DNA of 64,000 bases from Odobenus rosmarus divergens (GCF_000321225.1 NW_004451524.1:496001-560000), one strand, 5' to 3'. Counted from the first letter of the stretch, positions 12,330-24,859 are shown. Numbers and translations are program-made. The notes: generated from the sequence alone by a model not told the origin.

Positions 12330-13260
12330 AGATACAACATGTCCAGATTTCAGCGAGAAATTGCAAGGCATGCCAAAAGGCAAGAAAAAACACATTCTGC
12401 AGAGACAAAACAATCATCAGAGCCAGTCTTACATATGTCTCAGATGCTGGAATTATCAGACTAGGAATTAAAAACAACTGTGATTAATATGCTAAGGGTT
12501 CTAATGGGACAAGTGGACAGCATGCAAGAAAGATGGGTTAAGATAAACAGAGAGATGAAAACTCTAAGAAAAAACCAAAGGGAAATATCAGAAATCAAAA
12601 CATTGTGACAGAAATGGAGAATGTCTTTGATGGGCACATCGATAAACTCAATACAACTAAGGAAAGAATCAGTGAGCTTGAAGATCAGAAAACACAAACT
12701 TCCTAAACTATAATGCAAAACAAAAAATGCAGAAGATAAAATCCAAGAACTGGGGCTAACTGCAAAAGTTGAAACATATGCATAAGTGGAATACCAGAAG
12801 GTAAAGAAAAAGAGAATGAAATGGAAGAAATATTTGAATAATGGCCAAGAGACTTTCCAAAATTATTGACAGACACCAAAGTAGACCCAGGAATTTTAAA
12901 GAATAACAAGCAGGTTAGAAATCAGAACAAACTCTATACTGAGTCATAACATAATGAAACTGCAGAAAACCAAAGACAAGGAGAATATTGTGGAAGAAGC
13001 TGAGAAAAACAAATACCTTACCAGAAAGGAACGAGGATAAGAAGTATATTGGACTTCTATCAGAAAACACATAAGTAGGAAGAGAGTGGAGCAAAATATT
13101 TAAAGTGTTGAGAGAAGTAAAAATAAACTTAGAATTCTACACCTGGAGAAATTATCACTCAAAAGTGAAGGAAAAAATAAAAACTTTCTCAGACAAAAAC
13201 CAACAGAAGTCGTTGCTACCAGACCTGCTTTGCAAAAAGCATTTAAAGGAAGTTCTTTAG
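12330..13260 (+). pseudogene. Remnant of old L1 ORF1
   Basis: Broken frames show peptide bits such as EIARHAKRQEKTHS and a coiled-coil-rich, lysine/glutamate-rich middle (12500-12900). The end, around 'tggagaaattatcactcaaa' and 'agacctgctttgcaaaaagc', matches the general wording of L1 ORF1 C-terminal regions. Several stops and frameshifts are present. ORF1 protein would be the RNA-binding trimeric chaperone of L1; this copy cannot make it. Confidence 0.55.
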
Positions 13261-16200
13261 ACAAAAGTTTAATGATAATCAGTCAGAAACTTTCAAAGAA
13301 AAGAAGAGCATTTGAGAAGGAATAAAAGAAGTTATAAGAAAATTTTTCTTATTCTTAGTTATAAGATGACTGTTTAAAGAAATAATACTAAAAATGTATT
13401 GGGTGATTATAGCTTATGGATAAATTAAATTAATGGCAGCAATGTTGCAAGGGATGAGAGGGAGGGACTGGGAATACTCTAAGGTACCTGCACTACTTAG
13501 TAAGTAGCATAACGTTATTTGAAGATGGTCTTTGATAGGTAAGGGCAGTCACTAGAATTTTTTTAGGTATATCAATATGGAAAGAGATAAAATTGAATAA
13601 TACAAGATGCTCAAATTCAGATAACACATTAAAAAGGGGGCAGCAAGAAACAAAAGACAAATGCAACAAACAGAAAATGGTTACAAACATGGCAGATATT
13701 AATCCAAACATATCAACAATCACTTTAAAAGTGAATGGTCTAAATACTACATTAAAAGACAGATTGTCAGGGTATAAAGAATGAGACCCAACCATATGTT
13801 ATCCACAAGAAATCCACTTTCAATATAAAAGACTAAAATAGATTAAAAGTAAAAGTAAAAAGAAAGATATACTATGCTAATGTCAAAAATCCAAAACTAG
13901 CAAAATTAAAATCACCAGATCAATAAAATAGTAATTAGCAAGAATTGATTGTGCATATAAGAATAGTTCAAGAATTGGGAGCTTTCAAACGAAAATTGCT
14001 CTGAAGGTTAGAGGTGTGTGTGACATTACAGAATGGCTTATAAAGTGAAAATGAGGAAGCTGTTTAACCTTTGTAGTGACTGGTTATTACAATGGAGGTT
14101 TCCAGATGGCAGGGGATTGATTAAAAATGGTTATCTTAACCATTTTTTGGAAGATGACTTAAGTTTCACTTACGTTCATGAAATAAACTAGATTTAGTTT
14201 TGCTTATGGGGCTTAAATGGTTTTGTATGCTCAGGGAATTTTCAAGTTTGGTTTTCATTTTGTATTTTAGCCTAACACTAACACTGATCTAAAAAAAGCT
14301 GGAGTGGCCATATTAATTTCAAACAAAGCAGGCTTCAGAACAAGAAAGATTATCAGAGATAAACAGGAACATTGTATAATGGCAAAGCAATCAATTTTTC
14401 AACATGGTGTAAGACTCCTCTATGTGTAACACATAACAACAAAGGGTCAAAATACATGAGGCAAATACTGATAGAACTGCAGGGAGAAATAGACAAATCC
14501 ATTATTATAGTTGGAGTAGTTGATACATCAAAAAGACAGAAAAAGAGTAAGAACATAGAAGACCTGTATATCAGTATTAGTCAACTGGATCGAATTGACA
14601 TTTTAGAATATTCCATCCAACAGCAGCAGAAACAGTCCTCTCAAGATCATATGAAACATTCACGAAGACAGACTGCATTATGGGCCCTAAAACACATGCT
14701 CACAAATTTTATAGAAACTGTAAACTGTACAAAGTATGCTCTTAGACCACAATAGGATAAAACGAGACATAAGAAACAGAATGATAGCTAGAAAGCCCAA
14801 AAATATTCGGAAATAACCCAAGAGCTAAGGCAGATGTCTCAAGTGAAATTTTAAAAAAATTGATGTAAATGAAAATAAAAATATAATTTATCAAAATGTG
14901 TGAGATACAGCAGCATTTGTAGCATTAAATGCATACCTTAGGGGAAAAAAACCCCAAAGACCTAAATAAATAATCTCAGTTTCCATCCTATGAAACTAGA
15001 GAATATAGAACAATATAAATATAAAATAATCAGAAGAAAAGAAATAATAAAAATTAGAGCACAAATAAGTGAAATTGAAAACAGGAAAACATAAGAGAAA
15101 GTTAACGAAATCAAAAGCTCTTTCTTTGAAAAGTTCACTGAATTTGATAAATCGCCACTCATGCTGTCCAAAGAAAAGTAAGAGAGAAGACCCAAATTAC
15201 CAATGTCACAAGTGGAAGAGAAGTCACTGGTGCTGAACACATGGACATTAAAAGAAAAAAGACAGAAGATTAATGTGTTAAGGATGGATGTTAAGACATT
15301 AGGGAAAAAAATACAGTATATTAAAACGAAGAATGAAATGCAAAGTAAATAATAAAAATAAGGCTTTGAAAGGACATTGAAATTAATGAAACCCTAGCTA
15401 AACTGATCAAGGAAAAGAAAAAAGAAGAGACAGAAATAACCAATATCAGGAATTCAAAAGAGCATCCTACTATGATCCCATACAAGTTAGAACGATCATA
15501 AGAAGTTACTTTGAATAGTTTTTGACAATTAAGTGAGCTAGTTCTAAACAGACAGCAACTTGCCAAAACAGATGAAAAACAGGAAAATCTGAGTTGCCTA
15601 TCTCTGTTGCCAAAATTAAATCCATAATTTAAAAATGTTCACAGGTGGAAAATTCCAGGCCTTGTGAATTTTCTAAAGATTTAAGGACATTTAAACATTT
15701 AAGGACAAACAACAGTGATCTTATACAAACACCTTCAAAAAGTAGAAAAATAGAATGCTTCCCAACTTGTTTTGTGAGGCTAACTTAACCTTGATATCAA
15801 AATCTGACAAGGAACTTTCAAGAAGGAAAATAAAAGCCAATCTTATTCATAAACATAGATCCAACTATCCTTTAAAATAGTTGCAAAATTAAAATAGAAT
15901 ACAGAAATAAAGAAAAAGTTTCATAGATCATAACTTTTTAATCAAGTTTCTTCCAGGAACACAAGGATTGTTTAATATTTAAAAATCTTTCAAGGTAATT
16001 AATCAAACTGAAGAAAATATGATCTTCTAAACAGATGTAAAAAGAGCATTTGATTAAATTCAACATCTAAATGTGATTTAAACTTTTAGCTAAAAAGGGA
16101 ATTTCTAAATCTATAAAGGACACCTAACAAAAATCTTACAGCAGTCACATGTTAAAAGAAATGCTGAGATCTGCTTTGAGTTTGAGAATCAAAGTATGTT

Positions 16201-16795
16201 CTCTATAGACCCTTTCATTCCACATGAGGTGAATAATTTAATTAGGGTAAGAAAAATACTGAACAGGTAATATGGATTGGAAAGAAAGAAATAAGCCTGC
16301 TGTCATTCAAAGGTAGCATGATTGTTTATGTAGAAATTACTTTATAGCATGTGGTTAGCAAATTTGCTGAATGAAAGTCTATATATGGATATAGATTGAA
16401 TTTAGACACCTATTAGAATGACCAAAATCCACAACACTGCCAATACCAAATACTGGTGATGATGTGGAACAACAAGAACTTTCATACATTGTTAGTGAAA
16501 ATATAAAGGGACAGGAATCACCAAGATACTCTTGAAGAAAAACAAAGTTGTAAGATTTTCTTGACTGGGTATCAAGTCTCAGAATGTTACAAAAATAATA
16601 GAATGTCATATTGGCAGAAGATTACTCAAACAGACCAGTGGAACAGAAAAGAGAATCCAGAAACAGACTCCACATAAATGGGGAATGGGTTTCTGACAAT
16701 GTTTGCAATGCAAATCAGTTAGAAAAACAACAAACAAACAATAAACCACCTCTTTTAAATGCACGGTGCTGGGTTGATCAAATATCCACACTGGG

Positions 16796-16858
16796 GGAAA
16801 GAGAAGAAGAAGAAAAAAAAAAAATAGGAAGGAGGAAAAAAAAGGAAAAGGAAGGGTG
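16796..16858 (+). repeat. Polypurine tract
   Basis: About 60 bases of A and G only apart from one T, expanded inside the old L1 remnant. Confidence 0.8.
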
Positions 16859-17478
16859 ATCACTCCCTCAAATCGTGGGCAGAAAGGCATTCCAGTAAGA
16901 CTGTAAAGCTAAATGTGAATGGAGCTAGCAGATGTGCTAAAAGATAGCACAACTGGATATCTTCACAACCTGGAGGAGGGCAAAGGTGTCTTAATCATGA
17001 CACAAAAGGAAAGGCTGACACATAAGAGGAAAGGTTGACAAATCAGAATATATTAAACTTAAGAACTTCTGTTCATTTACAGATGTTGAAATAGTGAAAA
17101 GAGAAGCCACAGAATGGAAGAACCTATTTTTCAGTATATTTGTGTCCAGGATTTATAGAGAACCACAAAGCAATAAGAAAAAACAGGACAAAGAAATATC
17201 TAAATGACTAGCAGACCTATGCAATGGTGTCCAGCCTCATTAGTCAAAGGACACTGTAAATTCAAACCACAGTGTGAGAGATCTGCATTCCAACCAGAAT
17301 AGCTAAAATTGAGGGAAACATTAAAAATCTAAAATTAAAAGAAAACTGGTAATACCAAGTGTTGTCAAGAATGTGGAAGACATGGAATTATCATACACTG
17401 TGGTGAGAGTATAAATAAATATGATCTCTATAAAAAGTCTTTCACATATTCCACTAAAGGTAAACATATACTTATTTA

Positions 17479-17672
17479 TTTATTTTTTAAGATTTTATTT
17501 ATTTGACAGAGAGAGAGACAGCGAGAGCAGGAACACAAGCAGGAGGAGTGGGAGAGAAAGAAGCAGGCTTCTGGGCGAGCAGGGAGCCCGATGCAGGGCT
17601 CGATCCCAAGAACCTGGGATCATGACCTGAACCGAAGGCAGATGCTCAATGACTGAGCCACCAAGGCGCCCC
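17479..17672 (-). mobile_element. CanSINE, reverse orientation
   Basis: Reading the minus strand it begins ggggcgccttggtggctcag and ends in an A/T-rich tail at 17479-17500. Target duplications acatatacttattta (17464-17478) and acatatatttatttt (17673-17687) are near-identical. Inserted into the old L1. Confidence 0.93.
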
Positions 17673-18212
17673 ACATATATTTATTTTATGAGCCAGCAAT
17701 TCCCTCTCGAGTGTACCCAACAGGAAAGCAGGCTTTGTGTATCAAAGGCACATGAATGCTCCTGAAGTATTATTCAGAATAGTCCCGAAATCCAGTTCAC
17801 ATGTCTATTTGTAGAAGGGATAAACACACTGAGATACGCTCACATAATGAGATGCTATAAAGCAATGAAAATAAATCAATTATACCAATACACAACAACA
17901 TGGATATGTTTCTCAAACATAATGTTAACCCAGGTAGCTACATGTAAAAAAAAGTATATATTGATTCATTTCTTTTGAATATAATCAAAATAGGCATTCA
18001 CAGTCATGATAGTGATAATATTGGGAAAAGACAGAGGTAGTACTGCCCAGGAAAGGGATGAGAGGAGGTGTTTGAGATATTGCAGTATTCTTGACCTAGG
18101 TAATATTTACACAGGTGTTTTTGCTTTTTGATAATTCAATGAACTCGGGGGGTGCATGTGTGTGTGCATGTATACCTTTTATCTTTTCAGATATGTGTTG
18201 TATTTCAATATA

Positions 18213-18227
18213 AAAAGTTAAATGAGG
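18213..18227. repeat. 5' target-site duplication of the carnivore L1
   Basis: The 15-mer aaaagttaaatgagg recurs exactly at 24705-24719, at the other edge of the L1. The boundary could shift by a base or two because G residues are shared with the L1 start. Confidence 0.85.
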
Positions 18228-19671
18228 AGAGAAGCAAGATGGCGGAGGAGTAGGAGACCTAAATTTCATCTGGTCCCAGGAATTCGGCTACATAGTTATC
18301 AAACCATTCTGAACACCTACAAACTCAACAGGAGATCGAAGAAAAGAATAGCAGCAACTCTATGAACAGAAAAGCGACCACTTTCTGGAAGGTAGGATGT
18401 GCAGAGAAGTGAATCCAAGGTGATATTCGAGAAGATAGATGGCAGGGGGAGGGAGGGAGCCTCCATCAGCCGGGTCCGGCAAGTGACAGAGCAGCAGAGC
18501 ACAAAATCGGAACTTTTAGAAGTCTGCTCCACTGAGGGACAACGGTCCAATGGCTAGGTGGGGGGGGGGGATACTTTGCTGGGACAGTGTGGTCTCAGGA
18601 CCCTCGGGGTCACAGAAAGACCGGGGGTGCCTGAGTGTGGCAGAGCTCCCAGGTATTGGAGTGGGGAAGCCAGCTGCAGAGACGGAGCCGAGGCATGGGC
18701 TCTCAGCTCGGGGTTGCCATAAACCGTGATCCAAGGCACAGTCAGGCCACTGCTCCTCCAGCAGGGCCCCAACAAGCGGCAGATCCGGGGAGACTCCCCT
18801 TCCTCCCCCGGGAGGAGAGGCGCGGGAGCCCACCCCAGGAATCTGCTGGGTTTGGAGATTCCAAACGGGGTCGTGTGCCAGAGATAGAAACGCTTGGTCA
18901 CAGGCCAGGTGAGTATGTAGTGCGGCCGGAGACCGGGGAGACAGGAGGGATTGACTGCTTTTCTCTGGGGCCTCACTGAGCAGTGGAGCCCCACGTTCTT
19001 GGCTCCTCCAGGGCCAGAGATTGCAAGGCCGCCATTTTCACTCTTGTCCTCCGAGGCTGTACGGAAAGCTTTCAGGGAACAAAAGCTACCGAAAGCAAAC
19101 ACCAGCAGATTACTTAGCCCAGCTGCTGGCAAGGGCAATGCAATTCCACCCTGGGCAAAGACATTTGAGAATCTCTGCAACAGACCCCTCCCCTGGCAGG
19201 ACTCCAGCACTAGGGGAATACAGCACATAGAATTCATGGCTTTTTTTCCCATGATGCTTTAGTCTTTCAAAGTTAATTTTTTTAATTTTCTTTATTTTTT
19301 TCATTTTCTATTTTTTTCATTTTTCTTTCCTTTTTCAACCAACTTATCAATTCCCTTTTTAAAGTCTATTTTTAATTTTCATCTTTACATTCATATTTCA
19401 TCCCTTCATCGTATTTATCCTTATTTTTGTACATATATATAAGTTTTTCTTTCTTAAAATTTTGGGAGGCAGTTTCTTCTAAAAGACCAAAACACACCCA
19501 AACTCGTGTGGTTCTGTTCTATTCACCAGCCTGATCATATTCTTTTTTTTTTCCCCTTTCCTTTCCCCCTGGTTTCGGGTCTCTTCTGTTTGTTTAGGTT
19601 ATATTTCTCTGGGGTCATTGTTACCCTTTTACCATTTTGTTCTCTCATTCATCTATTCTTCTCGGGACAAA
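18228..19671 (+). promoter_or_regulatory. L1 5' UTR with internal promoter
   Basis: About 1.4 kb. The first half is GC- and CpG-rich, in contrast to the AT-rich surroundings, and starts with an 'aagatggcggaggagtagg' block; a motif like AAGATGGC is the YY1 site in L1 promoters. The second half (19261-19670) is T-rich. A 232-codon open frame runs antisense at 18554-19252; it has no family I recognise and probably reflects base composition. In other mammals L1 5' UTRs promote in both directions; activity here is unknown. Confidence 0.7.
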
Positions 19672-20558
19672 ATGACAAAACAGAAAAACTCACCTCAAAA
19701 AAAAGAACAAGGGGCAGTACCGACTGCCAAGGACCTGATCAATATGGACATTAGTAAGATGTCGGAACCAGAGTTCAGAATGACGATTATAAAGATACTA
19801 GCTGGGCTTGAAAAAAAGGATAGAAAATACTAGAGAATCCCCTTCTGGAGAAATAAAAGAACTAAAATCTAACCAAGTCGAAATCAAAAAGGCTATTAAT
19901 GAAGTACAATAAAAAATGGAGGCTCTAACTGCTAGGATAAATGAGGCAGAAGAGAGAATTAGTGATATAGAAGACCAAATGATGGAGAATAAAGAAGCTG
20001 AGAAAAAGAGAGATAAACAACTACTGGATCACGAGGAGAGAATTCAAGAGATAAGTGATGCCATATACGAAACAATATTACAATAATTGGGATCCCAGAA
20101 GATAAAGACAGAGAGAGAGGGGCAGAAGGTATATTGGAGCAAATTATAGTGAAAAACCACCCTAATTTGGGGAAGGCATCAAAACCCAGGAGGCACAGAA
20201 AACCCTACTCAAAATCAATAAAAATAGGTCAACACCCCAAAATCTAATAGTAAAACTTACGAGTCTCAGAGACAAAAAGAAAATCCTGAAAGCAGCTCGG
20301 GACAAGAGATCTGTAACCTACAATGGTAGAAGCATTAGGTTGGCAGCAGACCTATCCACAGGGACCTGGCAGGCCAGAAAGGACTGGCAGCGTATATTCA
20401 GGGTACTAAACGAGAAAAATATGCAGCCAAGAATACTATATCCAGCTTGGCTGTCATTGAAAATAGGAGAGATAAAAAGCTTCCAGGACAAACAAAAACT
20501 AAAAGAATTTGCGAACACCAAACCAGCCCTATTAGAAATATTGAAAGGCATCCTCTAA
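19672..20558 (+). pseudogene. L1 ORF1 (broken)
   Basis: Begins MTKQKNSPQKKEQG at an ATG at 19672. The first block ends at a stop near 19831. Later blocks include a glutamate/lysine-rich coiled coil (19900-20060) and a good C-terminal segment, 20340-20558, with TGTWQARKDWQRIF and ending LLEILKGIL followed by a stop. ORF1 protein is normally about 340 residues, a trimeric RNA-binding chaperone; here stops and frame changes prevent a full product. Confidence 0.85.
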
Positions 20559-20639
20559 GCAAAGAGAGAGCCTAAAAGTAAAATAGACCAGAAAGGAACA
20601 CAGACAATATACAGTAACAGTCACCTTACAGGCAATACA

Positions 20640-23600
20640 ACGGCACTAAATTCATATCTTTCAATAGTTACCCTGAACATAAAAGGGCTAAATGCCCCAA
20701 TCAAAAGACACAGGGTATCAGATTGCATAAAAAAAAAAAACAAGACCCATCGATATGCTGTCTGCAAGAGACTCATTTTAGACCCAAAGACACCTGCAGA
20801 TTTAAAGTGAGGGCGTGGAAAACTACTTACCATGCTAATGGACATCAAAAGAAAGCTAGGGTGGCAATCCTTACATCAGACAAATTAGATTTTAAACCAG
20901 ATTATAATCAGAGGTGAGGAAGGACACTATATCCTACTTAAAGGGTCTATCCAACAAGAAGATCTCACAATTGTAAATACCTATGCCCCTAACATGGGAG
21001 CAGCCAATTATATAAGCCAATTAATAACAAAAGCAAAGAAACACGTTGACAATAATACAATAATAGTAGGGGACTTTAAACCCCCCTCTCACTGAAATGG
21101 ACAAATGATCTAAGCAAAAGATCAACAAGGAAATAAAGACCTTAAATGAAACACTGGACGAGATGGACTTCACAGATATATTCAGAACATTCCATCCCAA
21201 AGCAACAGAATACACATTCTTCTCTAGTGCCTATGGAACATTCTCCGGAATAGATCACCTGGGTCACAAATCAGGTCTCAACCAGTACCAAAAGACTGGG
21301 ATCATTCCCTGCATATTTTTGGACAATAATGCTTTGAAACCAGAACTCAGTCACAAGAGGAAACTTGGAACAAACTCAAATACATGGAGGCTAAAGAGCA
21401 TCCTACTAAGGAATGAATGGGTCAACCAGGAAATTAAAGAAGAATTAAAAAAATTCATGGAAACCAATGAAAATGAAAACACAACTGTTCAAANNNNNNN
21501 NNNNNNNNNNNNNNNNNNNNNNNNNNNNNNNNNNNNNNNNNNNNNNNNNNNNNNNNNNNNNNNNNNNNNNNNNNNNNNNNNNNNNNNNNNNNNNNNNNNN
21601 NNNNNNNNNNNNNNNNNNNNNNNNNNNNNNNNNNNNNNNNNNNNNNNNNNNNNNNNNNNNNNNNNNNNNNNNNNNNNNNNNNNNNNNNNNNNNNNNNNNN
21701 NNNNNNNNNNNNNNNNNNNNNNNNNNNNNNNNNNNNNNNNNNNNNNNNAGACAAAGGACCCAAATAAATAAAATCATGAATGAAAGAGGAGAGATCACAA
21801 CCAACACCAAAGAAATACAAACAATTATAAGAACATATTATGATCAACTATATGTCAGCAAATTAGATAACCTGGAAGAAATGGATGTGTTCCTAGAGAT
21901 GTATAAACTACCAAAACTGAACCAGGAAGAAACAGAAAACCTGAACAGACCCATATCCAGTAAGGAAATAGACAAGGTAATTAAAAATCTCCCAACAAGA
22001 GCCCCAGGCCAGATGACTTCCCAGGGGAATTCTACCAAACATTTAAAGAAGAATTAATACCTATTCTTCTGAAACTGTTCCAAAACATAGAAATGGAAAG
22101 AAAAGCTTCCAAAGGCCAGCATTACCTTGATCCTAAAACCCAGACAAAGACCCCATCAAAAAGGAGAATTACAGACCAATATCCCTGATGAACATGGATG
22201 CCAAAATTCTCACCAAAATACTAGCCAATAGGATCCAACAGTACATTAAAAGGATTATTCACCACAACCAAGTGGGATTTATTCCTGGGCTGCAAGTTTG
22301 GTTCAATATCTGCAAATCAATCAGTGTGATACAATACATTAACAAAAGAAAGAACAAGAACCATATGATCCTCTCAATAGATGCAGAAAAAGCATTTGAC
22401 AAAGTACAGCCTCCTTTCTTGATTAAAACTCTTCACAGTGTAGGGATAGAGGATACTTACCTCAATTTCATAGAAGCCATCTATGAAAAACCCACAGCGA
22501 ATATCATTCTCAATGGGGAAAAACTGAGAGCTTTTCTCCTAAGGTCAGGAACACGGCAGAGATGTCCACTATCACCACTACTATTCAACATAGTACCAGA
22601 AGTCCTAGCCTCAGCAATCAGACAACAAGAAGAAATAAAAGACATCCGAATTGGCAACGAAGAAGTCAAACTCTCACTCTTTGCAGATGATATGATACTT
22701 TATGTAGAAAACCCAAAAGACTCCACCCCAAAACTGCTAGAACCCATATAGGGTATTCAGTAAAGTGGCAGGATATAAAGTCATCCACAGAAATCAGTGG
22801 CATTCCTATACACCAACAACAAGACAGAAGAAAGAGAAATTAAGGAGTAGATCCCATTTACAATTGTACCCAAAACCGTAAGATACCTAGGAATAAATCT
22901 AACCAAAGAGACAAAGGATCTGTACTCAGAAAACTATAAAATACTCATGAAAGAAATCGAGGAAGACACAAAGAAATGGAAAAATTTCCATGCTCGTGGA
23001 TTAGAAGAACGGATGTTGTGAAAATGTTTATGCTACCTAGAGCAATCTACACATTCAATGCAATCCCTATCAAAATACCATCAAACTTTTTCAAAGAAAT
23101 GGAACAAATAATCCTAAAATTTGTATGGAACCAGAAAAGACCCCGAATAGCCAGAGGATTGTTGAAAAAGAAAAGCAAAGCTGGTGGCATCACAATTCCA
23201 GACTTCAAGCTCTATTACAAAGCTGTCATCATCAAGACAATATGGTACTGGCACAAAAAACAGGCACATAGATCAATGGAACAGAATAGAGAGCCCAGAT
23301 ATGGACCCTCAACTGTATGGTCAACTAATCTTTGACAAAGCAGGAAAGAATGTGCAATGGAAAAAAGACAGTCTCTTCAACAAATGGTGTTGGGAAAATT
23401 GGACAGCCACGTGCAGAAGAATGAAACTGAACCATTTCCTTATACCACACACAAAAATAGCCTCAAAATGGATGAAAGTCCTAAATGTGAGACAGGAATC
23501 CATCAAAATCCTAAAGGAGAACACAGGTAGCAACCTCTTTGACTTCAGCTGCAGCAACTTCTTCCTAGACACATCGCCAAAGGCAAGGGAAGCAAGGGTA

Positions 23601-24394
23601 AAAATGAACTACTGGGAGTTCATCAAGATAAAAAGCTTTCGCACAGCAAAGGAAACAGTCAAGCAAACCAAGAGACAACCTACAGAATGGGAGAAGATAT
23701 TTGCAAATGACATATCAGATAAAGGACTAGTATCCAAAATCTACAAACTTAACAAACTCAACACCCAAAGAACAAATAATCCAATCAAGAAATGGGCAGA
23801 AGACATGAACAGACATTTCTACAAAGAAGACATTCAGATGGCCAACAGACACATGAAAAAGTGCTCAACATCCCTTGGCATCAGGGAAATCCAAATCAAA
23901 ACCTCAATGAAATACCACCTCACAGCAGTCAGAATGGCTAAAATTAACAAGTCAGGAAACAACAGATGTTGGTGGGGATGCGGAGAAAGGGGAACCCTCC
24001 TACACTGTTGGTGGGAATGCAAGCTGGTGCAGCCACACTGGAAAACAGCGTGCAAGTTCCTCAAAAAGTTGAAAATAGAGCTACCCTATGACCCAGCAAT
24101 TGCACTACTGGGTGTTTACCCCGAAGATACAAACGTAGGGGTCCGAAGGGGCATGTGTACCCCAATGTTTATAGCAGCAATGTCACAATAGCCAAACTAT
24201 GGAAAGAGCCTAGTTGTCATCAACAGATGAATGGACAAAGAAGAAGTGGTATATATACACAATGGAATATTATGCAGCCATCAAAAAATGAAATTTTGCC
24301 ATTTGCAATGACGTGGATGGAACTAGAGGGTATTATGCTAAGTGAAATAAGTCAATCAGAGAAAGACAAGAATCATATGATCTCACTGATATGA
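20640..24394 (+). pseudogene. L1 ORF2 endonuclease/reverse transcriptase (broken)
   Basis: Blocks lie in the order expected of L1 ORF2. The endonuclease start (SYLSIVTLNIKGLNAPIKRH) is near 20655, and CCLQETH near 20755 lies in a second frame after an A-run. Reverse transcriptase covers about 22100-22750, with the [10 protein letters not shown] block and the catalytic FADD near 22680. The C-terminal region with a CCHC-type cysteine cluster (CWWGCGERG...HCWWEC) is at about 23965-24020. Frameshifts or stops occur near 20745, 20915, 22050, 22130, 22750, 23330 and 24190, plus the N gap at 21494-21748. The longest surviving frame is 23184-24191. It cannot make active enzyme. Confidence 0.9.
21494..21748. 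other. Assembly gap (255 N)
   Basis: A run of N within L1 ORF2, between endonuclease and reverse transcriptase. Sequence on both sides belongs to the same L1 in the same orientation, so the gap is probably a repeat-collapse gap and its true length may differ. Confidence 0.98.
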
Positions 24395-24514
24395 GGAATT
24401 TGAGAAACAAAACAGAGGATCATAGGGGAAGGGTGGGAAAAATGAAACAAGACGAAACCAGAGAGGGAGACAAACCATAAAAGACTCTTAATTTCAGGAA
24501 ACAAACTGAGGGTT

Positions 24515-24590
24515 GCTGGAGTGGGGGGGTGCGGTTGGAGGGATGGGGTGGCTGGGTGATAGACATTGGGGAGGGTATGTGCTATGGTGA
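24515..24590 (+). repeat. G-rich tract of the L1 3' UTR
   Basis: Several G runs (a G7 near 24524, then GGAGGGATGGGGTGG) give G-quadruplex potential on the plus strand, a known feature of L1 3' UTRs. It is C-rich in the CNTNAP4 transcript. Confidence 0.65.
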
Positions 24591-24704
24591 GCGCTGTGAA
24601 TTGTGCAAGACTGTTGAATCACAGATCTGTACCTCTGAAACAAATAATGCAATATATTTTAATAAAAAAATAAACTACAAAATAATAAATAAGTTTAAAA
24701 TATT

Positions 24705-24719
24705 AAAAGTTAAATGAGG
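24705..24719. repeat. 3' target-site duplication of the carnivore L1
   Basis: Exact copy of 18213-18227. Its last bases run into the GGGG that begins the SINE at 24717, so the L1 landed right at that SINE's 5' edge. Confidence 0.85.
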
Positions 24720-24847
24720 GGTGTCTGGGTGGCTCAGTCAGTTAACCCTCTGACTCTTGATCTCAGCTCAGGTCTTGATCTCAGGGTCATGAGTTCAAGC
24801 GCTGTGTTGGGCTCCACACTGGGCATGGAGCCTACATGAAAAAAATT
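24717..24847 (+). mobile_element. Short-form CanSINE
   Basis: The head ggggtgtctgggtggctcag and B-box region are present, ending at 'catggagcctacatgaaaaa'. The CT-rich part is absent, so it is only about 130 bp. Its own target duplication appears to be aaagttaaatga (before it) versus aaagtgaaatga (24848-24859), one mismatch. This implies that the SINE was there before the L1 copied part of its left flank. Confidence 0.85.
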
Positions 24848-24859
24848 AAAGTGAAATGA

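Larger units (their letters stand above)
13680..17900 (+). pseudogene. Remnant of old L1 ORF2
   Basis: The start of an endonuclease domain is recognisable in the frame at 13593-13784 (NPNISTITLKVNGLNTTLK, the usual L1 ORF2 N terminus). Later scraps follow: 'gctggagtggccatattaat' at 14300, the 'aagctatataaagcaatgaa'-like end near 17850, and 'gatgtggaacaacaagaact' near 16460. No long open frame survives. A SINE interrupts it at 17479-17672. Confidence 0.5.
9915..18212 (+). mobile_element. Old mammalian LINE-1, nearly full length but decayed
   Basis: From about 9915 the text resembles the long 5' UTR of ancient mammalian L1 (L1M-type). An ORF1-like region follows at about 12330-13260 and an ORF2-like region from about 13680. 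The 3' end is at 18000-18212, finishing in 'tatttcaatataaaaagtta' wording typical of L1M tails. It is interrupted by SINEs at 10527, 11730 and 17479 and by an MLT1A LTR at 10906. No frame is open for more than about 130 codons, so it is dead. Exact subfamily and 5' boundary are uncertain, and it may be a mosaic of two copies. Confidence 0.7.
18228..24704 (+). mobile_element. Carnivore LINE-1, nearly full length, inactivated
   Basis: About 6.5 kb in one orientation: a GC-rich 5' UTR opening with gagaagcaagatggcggagg, ORF1 from 19672, ORF2 to 24394, a G-rich 3' UTR, and an A-rich tail at 24661-24704. Exact 15-bp target duplications flank it. Both genes are broken and 255 bases in ORF2 are unsequenced (N). 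It runs antisense to CNTNAP4, the orientation usually better tolerated in introns. The 5' UTR type suggests an arctoid carnivore; this is from memory. Confidence 0.93.

Noticed and set aside
22188..22751. 187-codon frame with a reverse transcriptase motif as a functional enzyme
   Set aside because: It is one fragment of the broken L1 ORF2. Stops and frameshifts on both sides and missing neighbouring domains exclude activity.
23184..24191. 335-codon open frame as a host gene
   Set aside because: It is the C-terminal part of L1 ORF2, with the usual L1 order and a CCHC-type cysteine cluster. Its first part reads the wrong frame before it joins the ORF2 frame.
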